From Chelonoidis abingdonii (lineage: Eukaryota; Chordata; Testudines; Testudinidae), in contig NC_133782.1 of NCBI RefSeq assembly GCF_003597395.2, forward strand, positions 10,631,126-10,695,125: a DNA stretch of 64,000 nucleotides, given 5' to 3'. Below the pieces are notes generated by a model that ran no database searches, was not told the origin of the DNA, and saw only the letters and a list, made by a program, of their open reading frames with translations. The translations under genes and the position numbers were made by a program. This document shows positions 1 to 11,100 of this stretch, in pieces; position 1 is the first letter of the stretch; each line of letters starts with the position of its first letter.

Positions 1-2864
1 AACTTCACGAAGGTCTCTTGCCACAGCATCTTCTGAATGATGACAGGTGATAAAAGAAAACAATGAGGAGTACAAGAGGTTGTATTGTAGACTTTCTAAT
101 GGATCTCCCTCCAATCCCAGCCTTAATGTTGATCACATCAGTTGCTTTTATTTATGTGGCTGGACCAACTTTTGGCATGCACACAACTGTGCATATCTGG
201 AACACAGATGTTCCATATATAGTGAGATTTTGGACACATCAACATGAGTTATTGTGCAACTGGAAGAATTCACCATGTCTACTGGCTAAGAGTTTTCAAC
301 AGGCTCAGTGCTTGAGCCTACAGCACTGTTTTATATTGACATGTACGAGGCATATCTCTTCCACACCTAGAACTCAGGAATCTGATGCGCTGAGCTGACA
401 CAGAAGCTGAGAGATCCAACACTACTGTTAGTTCTACAATAGCTCCTTGGTTTTCCACTGGAGGAAGGGTAAGTACAATGGACTGTTAGTGGGATGGATC
501 AATAGTATCTGTTACTGAAGAAGAACATTGTGTCAATTCTGAAAAAGAATTCTTTAGCTTGGTAGTTTTGTAAGTGATGCCTTGCATAATAGTGCCTTTC
601 TACAAATTTAAGTTTCTTTCATTTTGTAGCACCCATAGTCCCTGCATCTAAATTCTTGGGTGGGTAGACTCTCATTTTATTATAGTTGTCTGTCTTTCTT
701 CACTAGTTAAGCTTTGACATTAATTTGCTCTCTCTTTCTGTGAAGTTCCATTTTTAATGATCTAAGACCCAAATGAGACTATCAGTTTCTCCTATTCCCT
801 TGGATTGCTGGAAATGTACAATGAAGGAGCTATTTCAGCTTCACCATCTGTTTGAGACACAATTGCAGGATCTTAAGATCTGGTTTGTGTCTGAAATTCC
901 AGACTTCTTCTATGGCCTCTTTCTCCCAAACATTTTTTTGGGAGGGGGAGGGGGGAATGGGTGTAAGCCACTCTAAATGACTTATAGGATTGCTTCAGAG
1001 TCACTGTTGTCACCATCTTTCCCTGTGTGATTCTATCTTCTGTGACTCAAATCAAATTTTCCTCACTATTTATCTTCTCTTGAGCAAGGGTGTTTCACCA
1101 TAGTGTTTTTGACAGCTTTCAACTTAGGTTATAATTAAGTGCGGTCTACTTAAATGCCCCTGAAGTTGCAACAGGCTATGTAGTTTTTCCTTAATGTTCT
1201 AAACACTTTTGTAGAATTCTGCCCTGTTTAAACATCTACTGGTCTTATGGTTGAAAACACCTGTCATATGAGGATCTGAAAACCTAATGGGTAATGGTGG
1301 TGAGGGTGGTCCTTCTCTATCTGATGCACTGCTCCAGCACTGAGCATGCTGCATTAACAAACAAAACTCTCTTTCTGAATGAGATCATGGTGCAGATGTG
1401 TTCTGTACATAATATTAATAGGGTGGACTGGATCCCAGGAATCTTAGTGTAAGGAAGCTCCATGTGAAGTTAGAGGAATTTCTATGGGCCTCCCAAGTTT
1501 AGAATGTGCTCCTAATCACCTGGCCCTTTCATTCCTTACTCAGCAAAAAAGTCCTACTGATCTTAATGGGACAACATAGACTCATAACCATGATGGTCCC
1601 TTCTGCCTTAAAGTTTATCAGTCTGACCACGTGCATGTTGCAGGCCATAGAACCTCACCCACCCACACATGCAATAGGCCCATAAGCTCTGGATGAGTTA
1701 CTAAAGTCCTCCCATCTTGACTGAAAGACTTCAAGTTGCAAAGAATCCACCAGTTACTCTAGTACAAACCAGCAAGTGACCAGTGCCTCAGACATGGCTG
1801 AGTGAAGATTGACAGATCAGGCCCTAAATTTGCAATATTGTATTCATTCTCACCAGGGCAGAGAAACTCACCAGCTTTAGAGAATCTAGTCGCTTGAGCT
1901 CACTGGTGGTACAAGAGTTCACTGAATCTCAACCCAAAATACATTTATTTTATCGTGAAAAAGAAAATTCAAATACAGATGGCTCCAAAAGAACAATCCA
2001 TCACTCTTACCAACACTACTTGCAGCATTCCTTACATTTAAACTTGTTAAACGACCCACTGCAGCTGGGAAATGTCCACTTGGTAATGATGCCCACTGCA
2101 GACAAAACCTACACTTCATTCTCAGACCATATGCTAAAAGATCACTGCAAGGAGCTGTTATTCATTAAAGGCATGTGAAGGGTCTAATTATTAGCAGATT
2201 TGTAGGCCTGTTATTTAGTAACACATGTTACTGTTAAGCCTGTTGTCTACATGTACTGAACATCATGTATTTTATTTGCTGTAGGATCATTTTATAATAT
2301 GCTGTTAATATATCATTTTAAAAACAATCTTACAAAGCAGATTTTGGAACAGAATTTAGCACTGGCCTGTGCATTTGCTGTAATTTTGTAGTAAATCAAG
2401 GTAATAACTTTTCATTTGTACAGAGAATACTGTATAATAAAAACCCCACTATAAATATGGGCCTGATTTTTGTCAGAGATAATGAGCAATTGCGACTCAA
2501 ATGGCAACAGCCAGACTTGTGGGTACTCAGCACTTCTGAAAATCAAGTTCTGAATGTATTTGCACAAGCAAGTTCTCTTAGTATCTGCATGGAGTCTGGC
2601 CAGTTCGGTACTTTAGATGTCCCTTCCTCATACAGGAAGAAGGAGCTTGTTTTTTAACCACATAAAGAAAAAATGGATAACTTATCCCAGACCTGGGGAA
2701 ATCTTTTGGAGGATTTGGCTCCAAGTAGTATCCCAGCACAAAAAGACAAGACTTCAGTTCCAACTAGATGTTTCCTAACATACGGCAAAAGACTTTCAGC
2801 ACAATCTGTTCATAGGAAAGCCCCTGAGTCTGCCATTTGACTTGTCCAAACCAGCCAGAAGGAG

Positions 2865-2990
2865 ATCTAGTCTAGTGATTACCTGAAGCATTCCAGGCTC
2901 TTGTCCCAGCTGAGTCACGTATTCGCTATATGACTTGGGCAACTATATAACCTTGCGGTGCCTCATTTAACTTGGCTGTAAAATTAGGCA
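2865..2990 (+). repeat. MIR-like SINE remnant
   Basis: The segment follows the MIR/CORE-SINE order: a part resembling 'tgacttgggcaact', then 'gcctcattta', then 'ctgtaaaattaggc'. It is diverged and no duplication was found at its ends. The assignment rests on recognising the tRNA-derived SINE consensus, so an unrelated amniote SINE is possible. Confidence 0.45.
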
Positions 2991-4642
2991 AAAAGCAGGA
3001 GCTCACTGAAGAACTGATATTGCCTCTGCATCTTCTCATGTCAGTGTCACTGCATGTACTCCTGGCTAAGGATGGGACAAAAACCACTCATACCGGGACT
3101 TGATAGATCAAGAGGAGGGATACGCAACTTGCTTAAACAAAGGCCGTGCCTACATGGGGGAAAGGAAACTCTAGAAAACACATTAACTAATATCTGTTAC
3201 CACATTTTCTATCATGATACATTTTTCCAGTGTAGGCCCAGCCAAATAAATGTTGGAGCAGAAGGCCGCTCAACCCTCCAGTTCAATTAAATCCAAGTAT
3301 TTGTGCCCCCCCCCCCCAAAAATTGAATACTCAGTGTCCCACCGCCAAGAAAAAAAGCAGTGGAACACAACCACAAGGTCAGGGTGACAGCGTTTCAGTA
3401 CTGACCTCAGTAAGGGTTTGATCCAAGAACAAAATCTGTATGCCAGGTGCTGAAGGAAAGCCTGTTTGTGCCTAACATACTGGATTTTTTTTCCCCTACA
3501 ATTCATCCTTGAATAAATGTTACCCTTGTGCTTTTGCCAAGGTCAGTGATGTGATATGGGTTATCTTCCTTTATAAAAGCCATTTAGTTAGGTTAACTGC
3601 CCAATTACATGGATAACTGCTCTCTTTAAGCATCATCCTCTAACTCTTATTAGATCACAACCCCCTTAATACATTCAAAGAGTACTTCACACCCATGCTG
3701 ATTACTTTTTGTGTACGTGATTTATGTTGTGATGCTAGCTTGCCATGCATATCTTAAAATCATATTTATGTAAACACTGTAAATTATTTCATAGAATTCT
3801 GCTTTGCTATTGGCATAGTTTGTCTGTATAACTTGAGGTATAAATAATGTCTCTTTTGGCCTGAGTTTTTAACTAAGCCACTACTTTTAAACTAGGAAAC
3901 TCCTTTGAAATACAGTTCAGAAACCGAAAAGTTGAAATTAGGTTCTATTCCTCTGTTGTCTAAAGCAAGGCTTAAATGGAAGCAGGATTGGGATGTAAAT
4001 GTAAACATTACATTGTAGAATGATCAGGTCTAAGTTATTTTGACTGTGTGTGTTTTGGTTTTATAACTAAACATAAAACCAAATTATAATTATTTCTATT
4101 AGCAACAAAGTAAGATGAAAATGTAACTATGTAGGATGACAGCTAATTCATAGGTTGGCATAAATTATGCTTAAATCTTTGAAATACGGAGACAAAAACA
4201 ATTTGTCCACAAATTAGATGGCAAAAAATGTTGTAATTTTGCAGGTAAAGCAATACTAGAACTGAAAACATTAGATGTTTACCATTCTTACATTCTAAGA
4301 CAGTCACCTACAGTCACACTATTTAGTACTGGTCTACCCAATGTTTACCAAACAATGTAACTGTTTGCTAACAAAATCCATATCTGTAAATTACATGAAA
4401 AAATAAAATTTAGGTAGGGTTTCCTTAATCTACATAATAGAAGAATATACACAGGCTGTAGGTATTGTTGCCTTTTGTTTCCTTTTATAATGCTTTTGCA
4501 GTATATTTTTTGGAGAGGGGGAGATTTTTTTGCATACTTTGTGCAGCAGCTGCCATGCCACTGGGATGTTTGGTCTTAAATTATGGAATTTTCATTGAAG
4601 AAAATGTGCTGTTAATAATACCTCTTTTCAAAAATGCATGTG

Positions 4643-4648
4643 TTTATT
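4643..4648 (-). terminator. Candidate polyadenylation signal for the minus-strand terminal exon
   Basis: The plus strand reads TTTATT, which is AATAAA on the minus strand, about 250 bases beyond the stop codon at 4896-4898. It is the first canonical hexamer I noticed downstream of the exon. AATAAA is common in AT-rich DNA, so this is only positional support. Confidence 0.35.
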
Positions 4649-4895
4649 TTCCCTTATATCAAATAGATTTTAAAAATTAGATTGTCTGTTACATTTGCTG
4701 TTTCCACATGGATTGATTGTTTTGAAATATACAAGAAAGAGCTGAAATTAGATTGTATGCATATAATTTTCCTTTCACTAGTCACTTTTGCCTCCAGAAA
4801 TCAAATAGCAGAAGCATAGATTCCTCGCTTTCAGTCAGCATTGTCCCTTAAGCAGAAAGTCTAGCACTTCATGTTAGAGGCATCCTTTGTTCCCT

Positions 4896-5120
4896 TTACA
4901 TGAGGTATGGCCACAATTGGGCATCAGAGAAATCTTCTATCGTTTTCATTAATTTCATTATTTTATCTTGTTGCAGAGCTACAAAGATGTTCAGAATTGT
5001 TTGATAAGGAAAACGAATCAAACTTAAAATTGTCATAATTATTAACGTATAGTCTGCTTCTCTGGGAATGATTTTGGCAAGCAGACCCATCAAAGAAGGC
5101 TGGGAGCGTTTAATCACAAT
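4896..5120 (-). CDS. Probable terminal coding exon of an unidentified host gene
   Basis: On the minus strand a pyrimidine-rich tract ending TCTTTTGCAG (genomic 5130-5121) is followed by an open frame of 74 codons starting with IVIKRSQPSLMG and ending DAQLWPYLM before TAA at 4898-4896. The frame begins at a codon boundary, so the upstream exon should end in phase 0. The sequence is hydrophobic with alternating helices (PREADYTLIIMTILSLI, then ILNIFVALQQDKIMKLM), which looks like an ARM/HEAT-type helical repeat end and not a transmembrane segment. Base composition and codon use look like a real vertebrate exon, and it matches no repeat family I know. No upstream exon was found in the window, so preceding exons may be short, or the intron very long. 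I cannot name the gene. Residual doubt: it could be an old retrocopy fragment, but the splice acceptor argues against that. Confidence 0.6.
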   Translation of the reverse strand: MVIKRSQPSLMGLLAKIIPREADYTLIIMTILSLIRFPYQTILNIFVALQQDKIMKLMKTIEDFSDAQLWPYLM

Positions 5121-6089
5121 CTGCAAAAGAGGGACTAAGGCCTGATCTAAAACCCATTTAATTCAAGATGCACTTCTCTCCTGGCTTCCTTTAGCTTTGG
5201 GTTCAGACCTTGAGTTCTATGTTTAGAATTCAATATATTGGGCCACTAGGATTTACCCATCTTTCATTGTCTCAGGGTGGTAAAAACCACACAGCTTACC
5301 CTGTTTTGTTTAATCATTCCATAATTCAGTAGCCCTCACAAAGAAACCTTACAGCTCATAAATGGTCCACTGTTTATATAAAGCCAGGGCAAATTGGAGC
5401 ATGGCCTCTGCTTCTAGTTACTTGTTGTTGGGCCTTTCCTTGCAGTCACATCACACTCAAGCTATGTGGAGTTTTTGAGTTGACTAGAGGAAATCTTCGC
5501 CCAGCAGAGCCAACCTTTTCCTTATTCCAAAGGATCATCATCACTTTGATATTGGCACTTTGAAATGATACGGTCACCACTAAAGACACCCGTATTTAAT
5601 GGAAGAACTATTCTTTCAGTCCTGACTGGATCCCTGCCCTGCTTGCCCCATGGCTTCCTTCTGGAAGAACTATTCTTTAAAGTGAAGCTAAGCTGAACAT
5701 GTTTGTTAGCTGGTGCTGGTGAAATAATCTGTTTTCATTTATAAATAGAATAGTGTGATTGGATATTGGTACCTCAGTCCCCTCTGCCACTACACTTCAT
5801 AAAAAGATTATACTTCTCTGTATGAAGTGAAAATTACCTTCGGGGGGGGGATTTAATTATTATTATTCTGCTTCCTCCTGTCTCCATGGTGATCCTATCC
5901 AAACAGCCTGTTCCCTTCTGTTGTATTGGACCTTCTTCTCCCCCTCCAGGCAGTAATAAATCAGCTATGCATAAGCCTGAATCGAAGTATTAATCATTGG
6001 CCTAGGTAGGAGTACTGCCTACTGCATTTAGTACTGTAGCTTCTAAATCCAGCCACTCCACCTTCCTCACTCCAGGGCCTCTCCTGGGT
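5121..6089. other. Non-coding stretch between terminal exon and CpG-rich segment
   Basis: If the minus-strand exon is real, this is its upstream intron, beginning with the acceptor at 5121-5130. No second exon was recognised. A 17-base direct repeat, TGGAAGAACTATTCTTT, occurs at 5600 and again at about 5662. A G-run lies at about 5842-5849. Confidence 0.5.
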
Positions 6090-7199
6090 GCATGAAGGTC
6101 AGTCCTGGCTTCCTCCTGGCAGGGGAGCTCTGGCTGAGGGGAGGGGGAAAGAGTGTCAAGCCTCCTGTGCTAAAGCAGCTCTTGCAGCTCTCCCCAAGGC
6201 TGCCACCTGGGTGGGTCCACACAAGGGCGGTTATTGTGCTGAGAAATGCCTGCCAGCAGCCGATGCTGGGCTCCAGGTAGCTCTAGAGCTGCGGGCCCCG
6301 AGGTCCCTCTCCTATGCAGTCAGAGAGAGGTGGGGTGGGGGCAAGGCTCTGATCTCAGCCCCCTTTCTCCCTCCCCGCTGCACGCGGAGTTTGCAGGCAG
6401 TGGCGATGCCAGGCACCCGGGAGGCTCCGAGGCAACCCTGTTTGCAGCTAAGCCCCTGCATCATTTCAGGATTTACTGCGGGGAATATGCCCCTAATTTC
6501 CTGCCGTGCCTGGGCGGGCAGGTTTGCAGCAGATGGCAGCGGGACCCCTCTGCGCCCCCCCCCCTTTCCACTCCCACCTTCCCCCGGCTCTGTTGTGGGG
6601 GTGGGGGTGTTACCTGGGTTCTCTCCGGCTTCAGGGGCAGCGCAGGCAGCGCAGTCCGTGAGGATGCTGGGGTCACTCTGAGACCTGCCTCTGGGGAGAA
6701 AACAGCCAGTCCCTTCTTCCGCTGCAGCCATAGGTGGGGAGGGTCTCAGAGGCGAGGGGAGGACGAGGCGCTCATGGAACGGGAGGCGGCCAAGGTCACA
6801 ATGGAGAAGCGGGGGATGGAGTCCAGAGCGCCAGCAGCTTCAGCCAGGCAGCCCCAGCCGCGGCAGCATCTTCCCCGGCCTCCTCCCGCCAGCTCCCGCC
6901 AGCGCTCCCCGCCTGCACCATCCAGCAGCCGCAGAGATGCCGCTAGTGCAGCGGGCGCCTGTCGCCACTCATTGGCGAACTTTCTCTCGGCGCCGCTCAG
7001 GGGGCTGCTTTCGTGCTGCCCCGGGGGGGGCTGGCATGAGCTGGGGCCGGGCTCCCCCCTCCCCCGTGCTCCCCCCTCGCCCCCTGCCACCCAATAACAA
7101 AATCTTCGCTCCTGCAATTGCTTAAATTCTGCTGCTCTTCTTAGAGCATCTGTATGGAAACATTGGGGATTCCCATTATGACGCCGCGAGAAGGGAGTG

Positions 7200-7207
7200 T
7201 GACATCA
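7200..7207 (+). promoter_or_regulatory. CRE/AP-1-like site TGACATCA
   Basis: The octamer TGACATCA differs by one base from the CRE consensus and sits inside the CpG-rich segment, shortly after a TGACG half-site at about 7179. The pairing with CpG density suggests an ATF/CREB-type promoter element, but this is motif matching only. Confidence 0.3.
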
Positions 7208-7396
7208 CAGTGGGGTTGGGAGGGGGGCCACCTGCACTGCACAAAGGGAGGGCAGCAGCAGGTGTGCGCGGCTAGGGGGCCCGGGGGGGTGCAGGAAGCT
7301 GGGGGTCCTACTGTTACATCTGCGCCCTTGTTTGGCATTGAACCCCCTCCTCCCTCCCCTCACTCCAGCTGGAGGCGGTGGGGGGGGGGGCTGCTG

Positions 7397-7413
7397 GTCA
7401 TGTGACCAATCAG
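7397..7413 (+). promoter_or_regulatory. E-box (CATGTG) next to an NF-Y-type CCAAT box
   Basis: The sequence GTCATGTGACCAATCAG joins an E-box-like core, one base off the GTCACGTGAC site of the USF/MiT-TFE family, to ACCAATCAG, a very good NF-Y CCAAT box. Such spacing is common in CpG promoters 60-100 bp upstream of a start site, which would place one near 7470-7510 if transcription runs to the right. Confidence 0.45.
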
Positions 7414-7679
7414 ATCAGGCACAGGGGTCTGTTCGGGTGCCGTGGAATTGGGCCAGCGCGGGGGATCCCAGCGAGATTCCTCCCCTCTTCACCATTGCCC
7501 CTTCCGGGAGCTGCAGCTGGGACCCGGTGCTGGCTCCGGCTCGGGCTCCCCTGGCTGGGTCTCGCCTTGCTCCGGGCGCCGCGTGTGAGTGGGTACTAGG
7601 CTAGTGTGCCAGACTGCACGTGGAGAGCATGTGCACCGTGTGTCAGCGAGTGCATTCTGTGCACAGAGCACGTCAAGCG

Positions 7680-8272
7680 TGTACAGTGTATACGTGTGTG
7701 CACTGTGCGCACCTGCCTATGCGCTGTGTGGGCGTGTGCAGTGTGTGTGTGCGCATTGTGCGCTGTGTGGGCGTGTCAGTGTGTGCAGTGTATGTGTGTG
7801 TGCATTGTGCGCTGTGTGGGCATGTCAGCGTGTGCAGTGTGTGTGTGTGTGTGCGCATTGTGCGCTGTGTGGGCGAGTCAGCGTGTGCAGTGTGTGTGTG
7901 CATTGTGCGCTGTATGGGCGAGTCAGCGTGTGCAGTGTATATGTGTGTGCATTGTGCGCTGTGTGGGCGTGTCAGCATGTGCAGCGTATATGTGTGTGCA
8001 TTATGTGCTGTGTGGGCGAGTCAGCGTGTGCAGTGTGTGTGTGCATTGTGCGCTGTGTGGGCGAGTCAGCGTGTGCAGTGTATATGTGTGTGCATTGTGC
8101 GCTGTGTGGGCGAGTCAGCGTGTGCAGTGTGTGTGTGCATTGTGCGCTGTGTGGGCGTGTCAGCGTGTGCAGTGTATATGTGTGTACATTGTGCGCTGTG
8201 TGGGCGAGTCAGCATGTGCAGTGTGTGTGTGCATTGTGCGCTGTGTGGGCGTGTTAGCGTGTGCAGTGTGGC
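7680..8272. repeat. GT-rich minisatellite with alternating 45/49-bp units
   Basis: The core CATTGTGCGCTGTGTGGGCG or a close variant begins at 7754, 7803, 7856, 7901, 7950, 7999, 8044, 8093, 8138, 8187 and 8232, giving spacings 49, 53, 45, 49, 49, 45, 49, 45, 49, 45. The two unit types differ by the linker: CAGTGTATATGTGTGTG (long) or CAGTGTGTGTGTG (short). The right half therefore has a 94-bp dimer period. All three plus-strand frames stay open for over 220 codons (Cys/Val-rich), an effect of stop-free units and not evidence of a gene. Purine-pyrimidine alternation is extensive, so Z-DNA formation is plausible. Confidence 0.9.
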
Positions 8273-8380
8273 TGCCTTGCGGGGCCTCTCTCATCTGGGC
8301 ACTTGACTAGGTTACAGATGTACCTGTTGTTGGCCTTATCCCCTTTGCCTTTGTCGCGGAACTCCCGCCCAGCCTGTCCA

Positions 8381-8398
8381 GACTACATTCCCCCAGAA
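8381..8398 (+). promoter_or_regulatory. ZNF143/SBS-like motif
   Basis: GACTACATTCCCCCAGAA resembles the SBS promoter element bound by ZNF143 and THAP11 (ACTACA then TTCCCAGAA-type core), with a small spacing change. It lies about 100 bases right of the minisatellite and about 800 bases from the CpG-rich segment, so it could belong to the same promoter region. Confidence 0.3.
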
Positions 8399-9250
8399 GC
8401 GGAGAAAGAACAGATGGTACGACAGACCCAGTGAGCTGCTGCTGCTCATATCAGCTGACGATCTGCCTAAAACCCAGCCCTCCAAAAAAAAGAAGAAAAA
8501 AGGCTGTGGCAGCTTCCAGTTTGCTAGGCACTAGCTGCCCTGACACTGGTGGGGGAAGGAGGAGGGCATGAATCAGTGGTACCATCAGTGCTTTCCTTAA
8601 CAGCCTGATTTCAGGGACAAGGTGGCTTCATCTTGGACTGGAACAATCAGAGCAGGCTGCTTTTCTATGGCTGGGGAGTAGAGCTGGTCAGGAATTTTCC
8701 AAAGGAACATTTTTTTTATTTTTGAAATATCTTTTATATTATAAATTAAAACAAAAACATAATAAAAAGTCAAAACCGGAACCAAACATTTCAGTTGACC
8801 CAAAATGATTGTTTTCTTTGGAATATCACTTTAGAGGAAAGTTCAAAAAAAAATGTTTTCATTCTCGAATGGATTTTTTTTTCAAATATGTGGCATTTCT
8901 CAGGTATCAAAAAATCCAGTTCCTGTCCAGAACTATGACCAGGGTGAATTGCTTGCTGCATATGCTTCAGTGCTCTGTGTTATTTCTTCCCTGTTAAAAC
9001 TTTTAAGTTATTGATGTTCCGGTTAGAGAAGCAGGAACCCTTTCTAGACACTGCTCTGCTAGTGGAATAGCACTGAGTTTGTCCATGCAGCCCTTGCCTG
9101 GAATACACAGTGGTCTCAGTCCCACACATTTGTCTGTACAGAGCACTCCCCAGTGGTGCAGCTGCTGTTGGGATTTTGTGTAATACACACTAGACACAAA
9201 AGCAAACTTTAAGGGCTAGGGGTTTGCACACACATGTGCACATGCTGCAG
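8399..9250. other. Non-coding stretch, nothing recognised
   Basis: AT-rich past 8690, with short A and T runs. No exon, RNA gene or known repeat could be supported. Confidence 0.5.
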
Positions 9251-9838
9251 CAGGGGTGGGCAAACATTTTGGCCTGAGGGCCACATCGGGGTTCCAAAAC
9301 TGTATGGAGGGCCAGGTAGGGAAGGCTGTGCCTCTCCAAAGAGATTGGCCCCTTCCCCCTCCCACACCCCTCAGAACCTCCCACCCATCCAACCCCCCCT
9401 GCTCCTTGTCCCCAGACCACCCCCTCCTGGTACTCCCTACCCCTAACTCCCCCCCGGGACCCCACTCCCTATCCAACCCCCCTGCTCCCTGACTGCCCCG
9501 ACCCCTTTCCACACCACTGCCCCGTGACAGGCCCCCTGGGACTCCCATGCCTGTCCAAATCCCTCTGCTCCCTGTCCCCTTGACTGCCCCCCAGGACCCC
9601 CTGCTCCTTATCCAACCCCCTGCTCCCCACCCTCTTACCATGCCACTCAGAGCAGTAGGACTGGCAGCTGCGTGACCTGGCAGGAGCTCGCAGCGCCGCC
9701 GCCCAGAGCGCTGGCAGCATGGTGAGCTGAGGCTGCAGGGGAGGGGGGATAGCAGAGGAGGGGCCGGGAGCTCAAGGGCCGGGCAGGAAGGTCCCGTGGG
9801 CCAGATGTGGCCCATGGGCCATAGTTTGCCCACCTCTG
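9251..9838. mobile_element. Non-autonomous hAT element (588 bp)
   Basis: Terminal inverted repeats CAGGGGTGGGCAAAC (left) and GTTTGCCCACCTCTG (right) match over nearly all positions. The 8-base duplications are TGCTGCAG (9243-9250) and TGTTGCAG (9839-9846), one mismatch, the size expected for hAT insertion. The interior is C-rich, with degenerate repeats of a CCCCTGCTCCCTG-type unit at about 9380-9640 that give spurious open frames. There is no transposase sequence. Confidence 0.9.
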
Positions 9839-10054
9839 TGTTGCAGGCATAGCTGGTAGCAACACCTATACTTAAGGTTGCTGCACACGTTCTCTTATAA
9901 GACTGTGTAAATTGCTTATAACTTTGTGAAACTTAAACCATTTGGGTTGAAATTGTCCATCATAGATGTCTGCTCCAGGCTGATTTTTTAAAAAAAAAAT
10001 TCTAGCAAATATGGTGTTTGGAGGCCAGAAAAGGGGGTTTGGGAAAGATTTCTT

Positions 10055-11100
10055 TGAGGCTGTGTAATTGCTTAATGATACCCCTCATGAGTTCCAGCAT
10101 GGGGTGGTAGGTGATTACGATGGGCATGCTGTCAGGGGTGTTTTGTCTGTATTGAAACAGATTTTCTTGGGGATTTGGGTGGCCTGTTTCATGATGTGAT
10201 CTACTTCTCTGGTGGAGTGTCCTTGTTTGGTGAATGTGGTTTTAATTGGGTTAAAGTGTGTATCCCAGATTTTCTTCTTGGAGCATATTCTCTAATACCT
10301 GAATGCCTGGCTGAATACAGTAGTTTTCTTAGTGTGTCCAGGTTGGTTACTGGATCTGTGGAAGTAAGTGTGGTGATCCATGAATTTCTCATATATAGTT
10401 TTCATAGGGTTCCATTGTTGAAGCTAATCATGGCATTCAGGAAGTTGATGCTGGTCTGGGAGTGTTTCTAGAGAGAGTTTGATGCATGGGTGATGGTTAC
10501 TGAAGTTGTGGTGGACATCTGTGAGGGAGTTTATCATCTGTCCAGAAGATAAAAAGATCATTGATGTATCTCAGGTTTATCACTGATTTCATGGTGCATT
10601 TGTCCAAACCATGGGAACAGTCATGGGTATTGGAATGGTTCCCCAGTATGCCAATCTCTTGATGAGCCACCTTGAGGAAGAATTTCTGGACAAAGTGCTT
10701 GATGAATGTAAAACTACTATAGGTGAGGATGAAATGACTGAGTTTAGCTGTGTGTTTGGTGTGGCTATCTGAGTGTTTTATTGTCTTGTAGATATTTGAG
10801 GCAGGCAGCAATGCTATGTTGGTGTCTAGGGAGGTGTCATGCACAGTGACAAGGATGGCATTCTGAGGGAGGTTGTTAATGTTGTAGAGTTTCTGGCAGA
10901 AGTTGGTTCTGTTCTGGAGGAAACTGGCCCTTTGTGTGGTCGGTCGTTTGAGGATTGTTCCCAAGTTCTGATGTTCCTTCCATGAGAGTGCAAAGGCTAG
11001 ATATGGTGTGTTCTTTGTTTGTGTATCATGAGAAGGTGGGTGGGTTTGTGGGCGCTGAAGTTGTAGAGTTTCTTTTGGAGTTGTTTGAGGAAAGCAGTGC
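10055..11100 (-). mobile_element. Penelope-like retroelement fragment (reverse transcriptase part)
   Basis: The reverse strand carries a degraded Penelope/Neptune-type RT reading (see the entry at 10497-10964), and the flanking DNA matches the same family's coding style on both sides. The element is truncated at both ends and lacks the GIY-YIG part, which is present in a different copy at 21398-22582. Confidence 0.7.
10497..10964 (-). pseudogene. Penelope-like reverse transcriptase remnant
   Basis: Translation of the minus strand includes LPQNAILVTVHDTSLDTN, which corresponds to the RT motif where the first catalytic aspartate lies, and RYINDLFIFW, the site of the YxDD-type catalytic loop, here Y-I-N-D, so one of the paired catalytic aspartates is replaced. 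Between them is HGLDKCTMKSVINL-type text expected from the same domain. The 155-codon open frame starts from a non-family context and is flanked by broken frames. The enzyme would copy RNA into DNA for element movement; this copy is inactive. Confidence 0.7.

Larger units (their letters stand above)
1..4895. other. AT-rich non-coding stretch, no gene recognised
   Basis: I see no convincing exon here; the open frames are short, lack splice context and do not resemble a known family. It contains a short CR1-terminus-like scrap near 1577-1630, a MIR-like SINE remnant near 2865-2990, and a C-homopolymer at about 3307-3318. The copy of the ancient motif 'gctcagcacttctgaaaatca' type lies near 2524-2548. 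The part directly below 4896 is the likely 3' UTR of the minus-strand terminal exon. Confidence 0.6.
6090..7600. promoter_or_regulatory. CpG-island-like segment, candidate promoter
   Basis: This segment is strongly GC-rich and carries many CpG dinucleotides (dense at about 6240-6980, with further clusters to 7590), in contrast to the CpG-poor AT-rich flanks. Long open frames on both strands here are a by-product of high GC and overlap each other; none shows a recognisable domain. Promoter-type motifs lie in 7190-7415. A GTGAGT splice-donor-like hexamer is at 7585-7590. CpG islands usually mark promoters, so a first exon may start here on either strand. I could not define a transcription start or coding exon. 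Part of the segment could be GC-rich repeat. Confidence 0.55.

Noticed and set aside
1894..2178. 94-codon frame
   Set aside because: No family resemblance, no splice context and overlap with an opposite-strand frame of similar quality.
6088..7117. Long frames on both strands in the CpG-rich segment
   Set aside because: High GC lowers stop frequency; the frames overlap and show no recognisable domain or splice context.
7589..8310. Three overlapping plus-strand frames of 222-234 codons rich in Cys and Val
   Set aside because: They are translations of the minisatellite in all three frames; no frame is favoured and no start or family evidence exists.
9216..9865. 205-codon frame and others near 9.5 kb
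   Set aside because: They follow the C-rich degenerate repeats inside the hAT element at 9251-9838.
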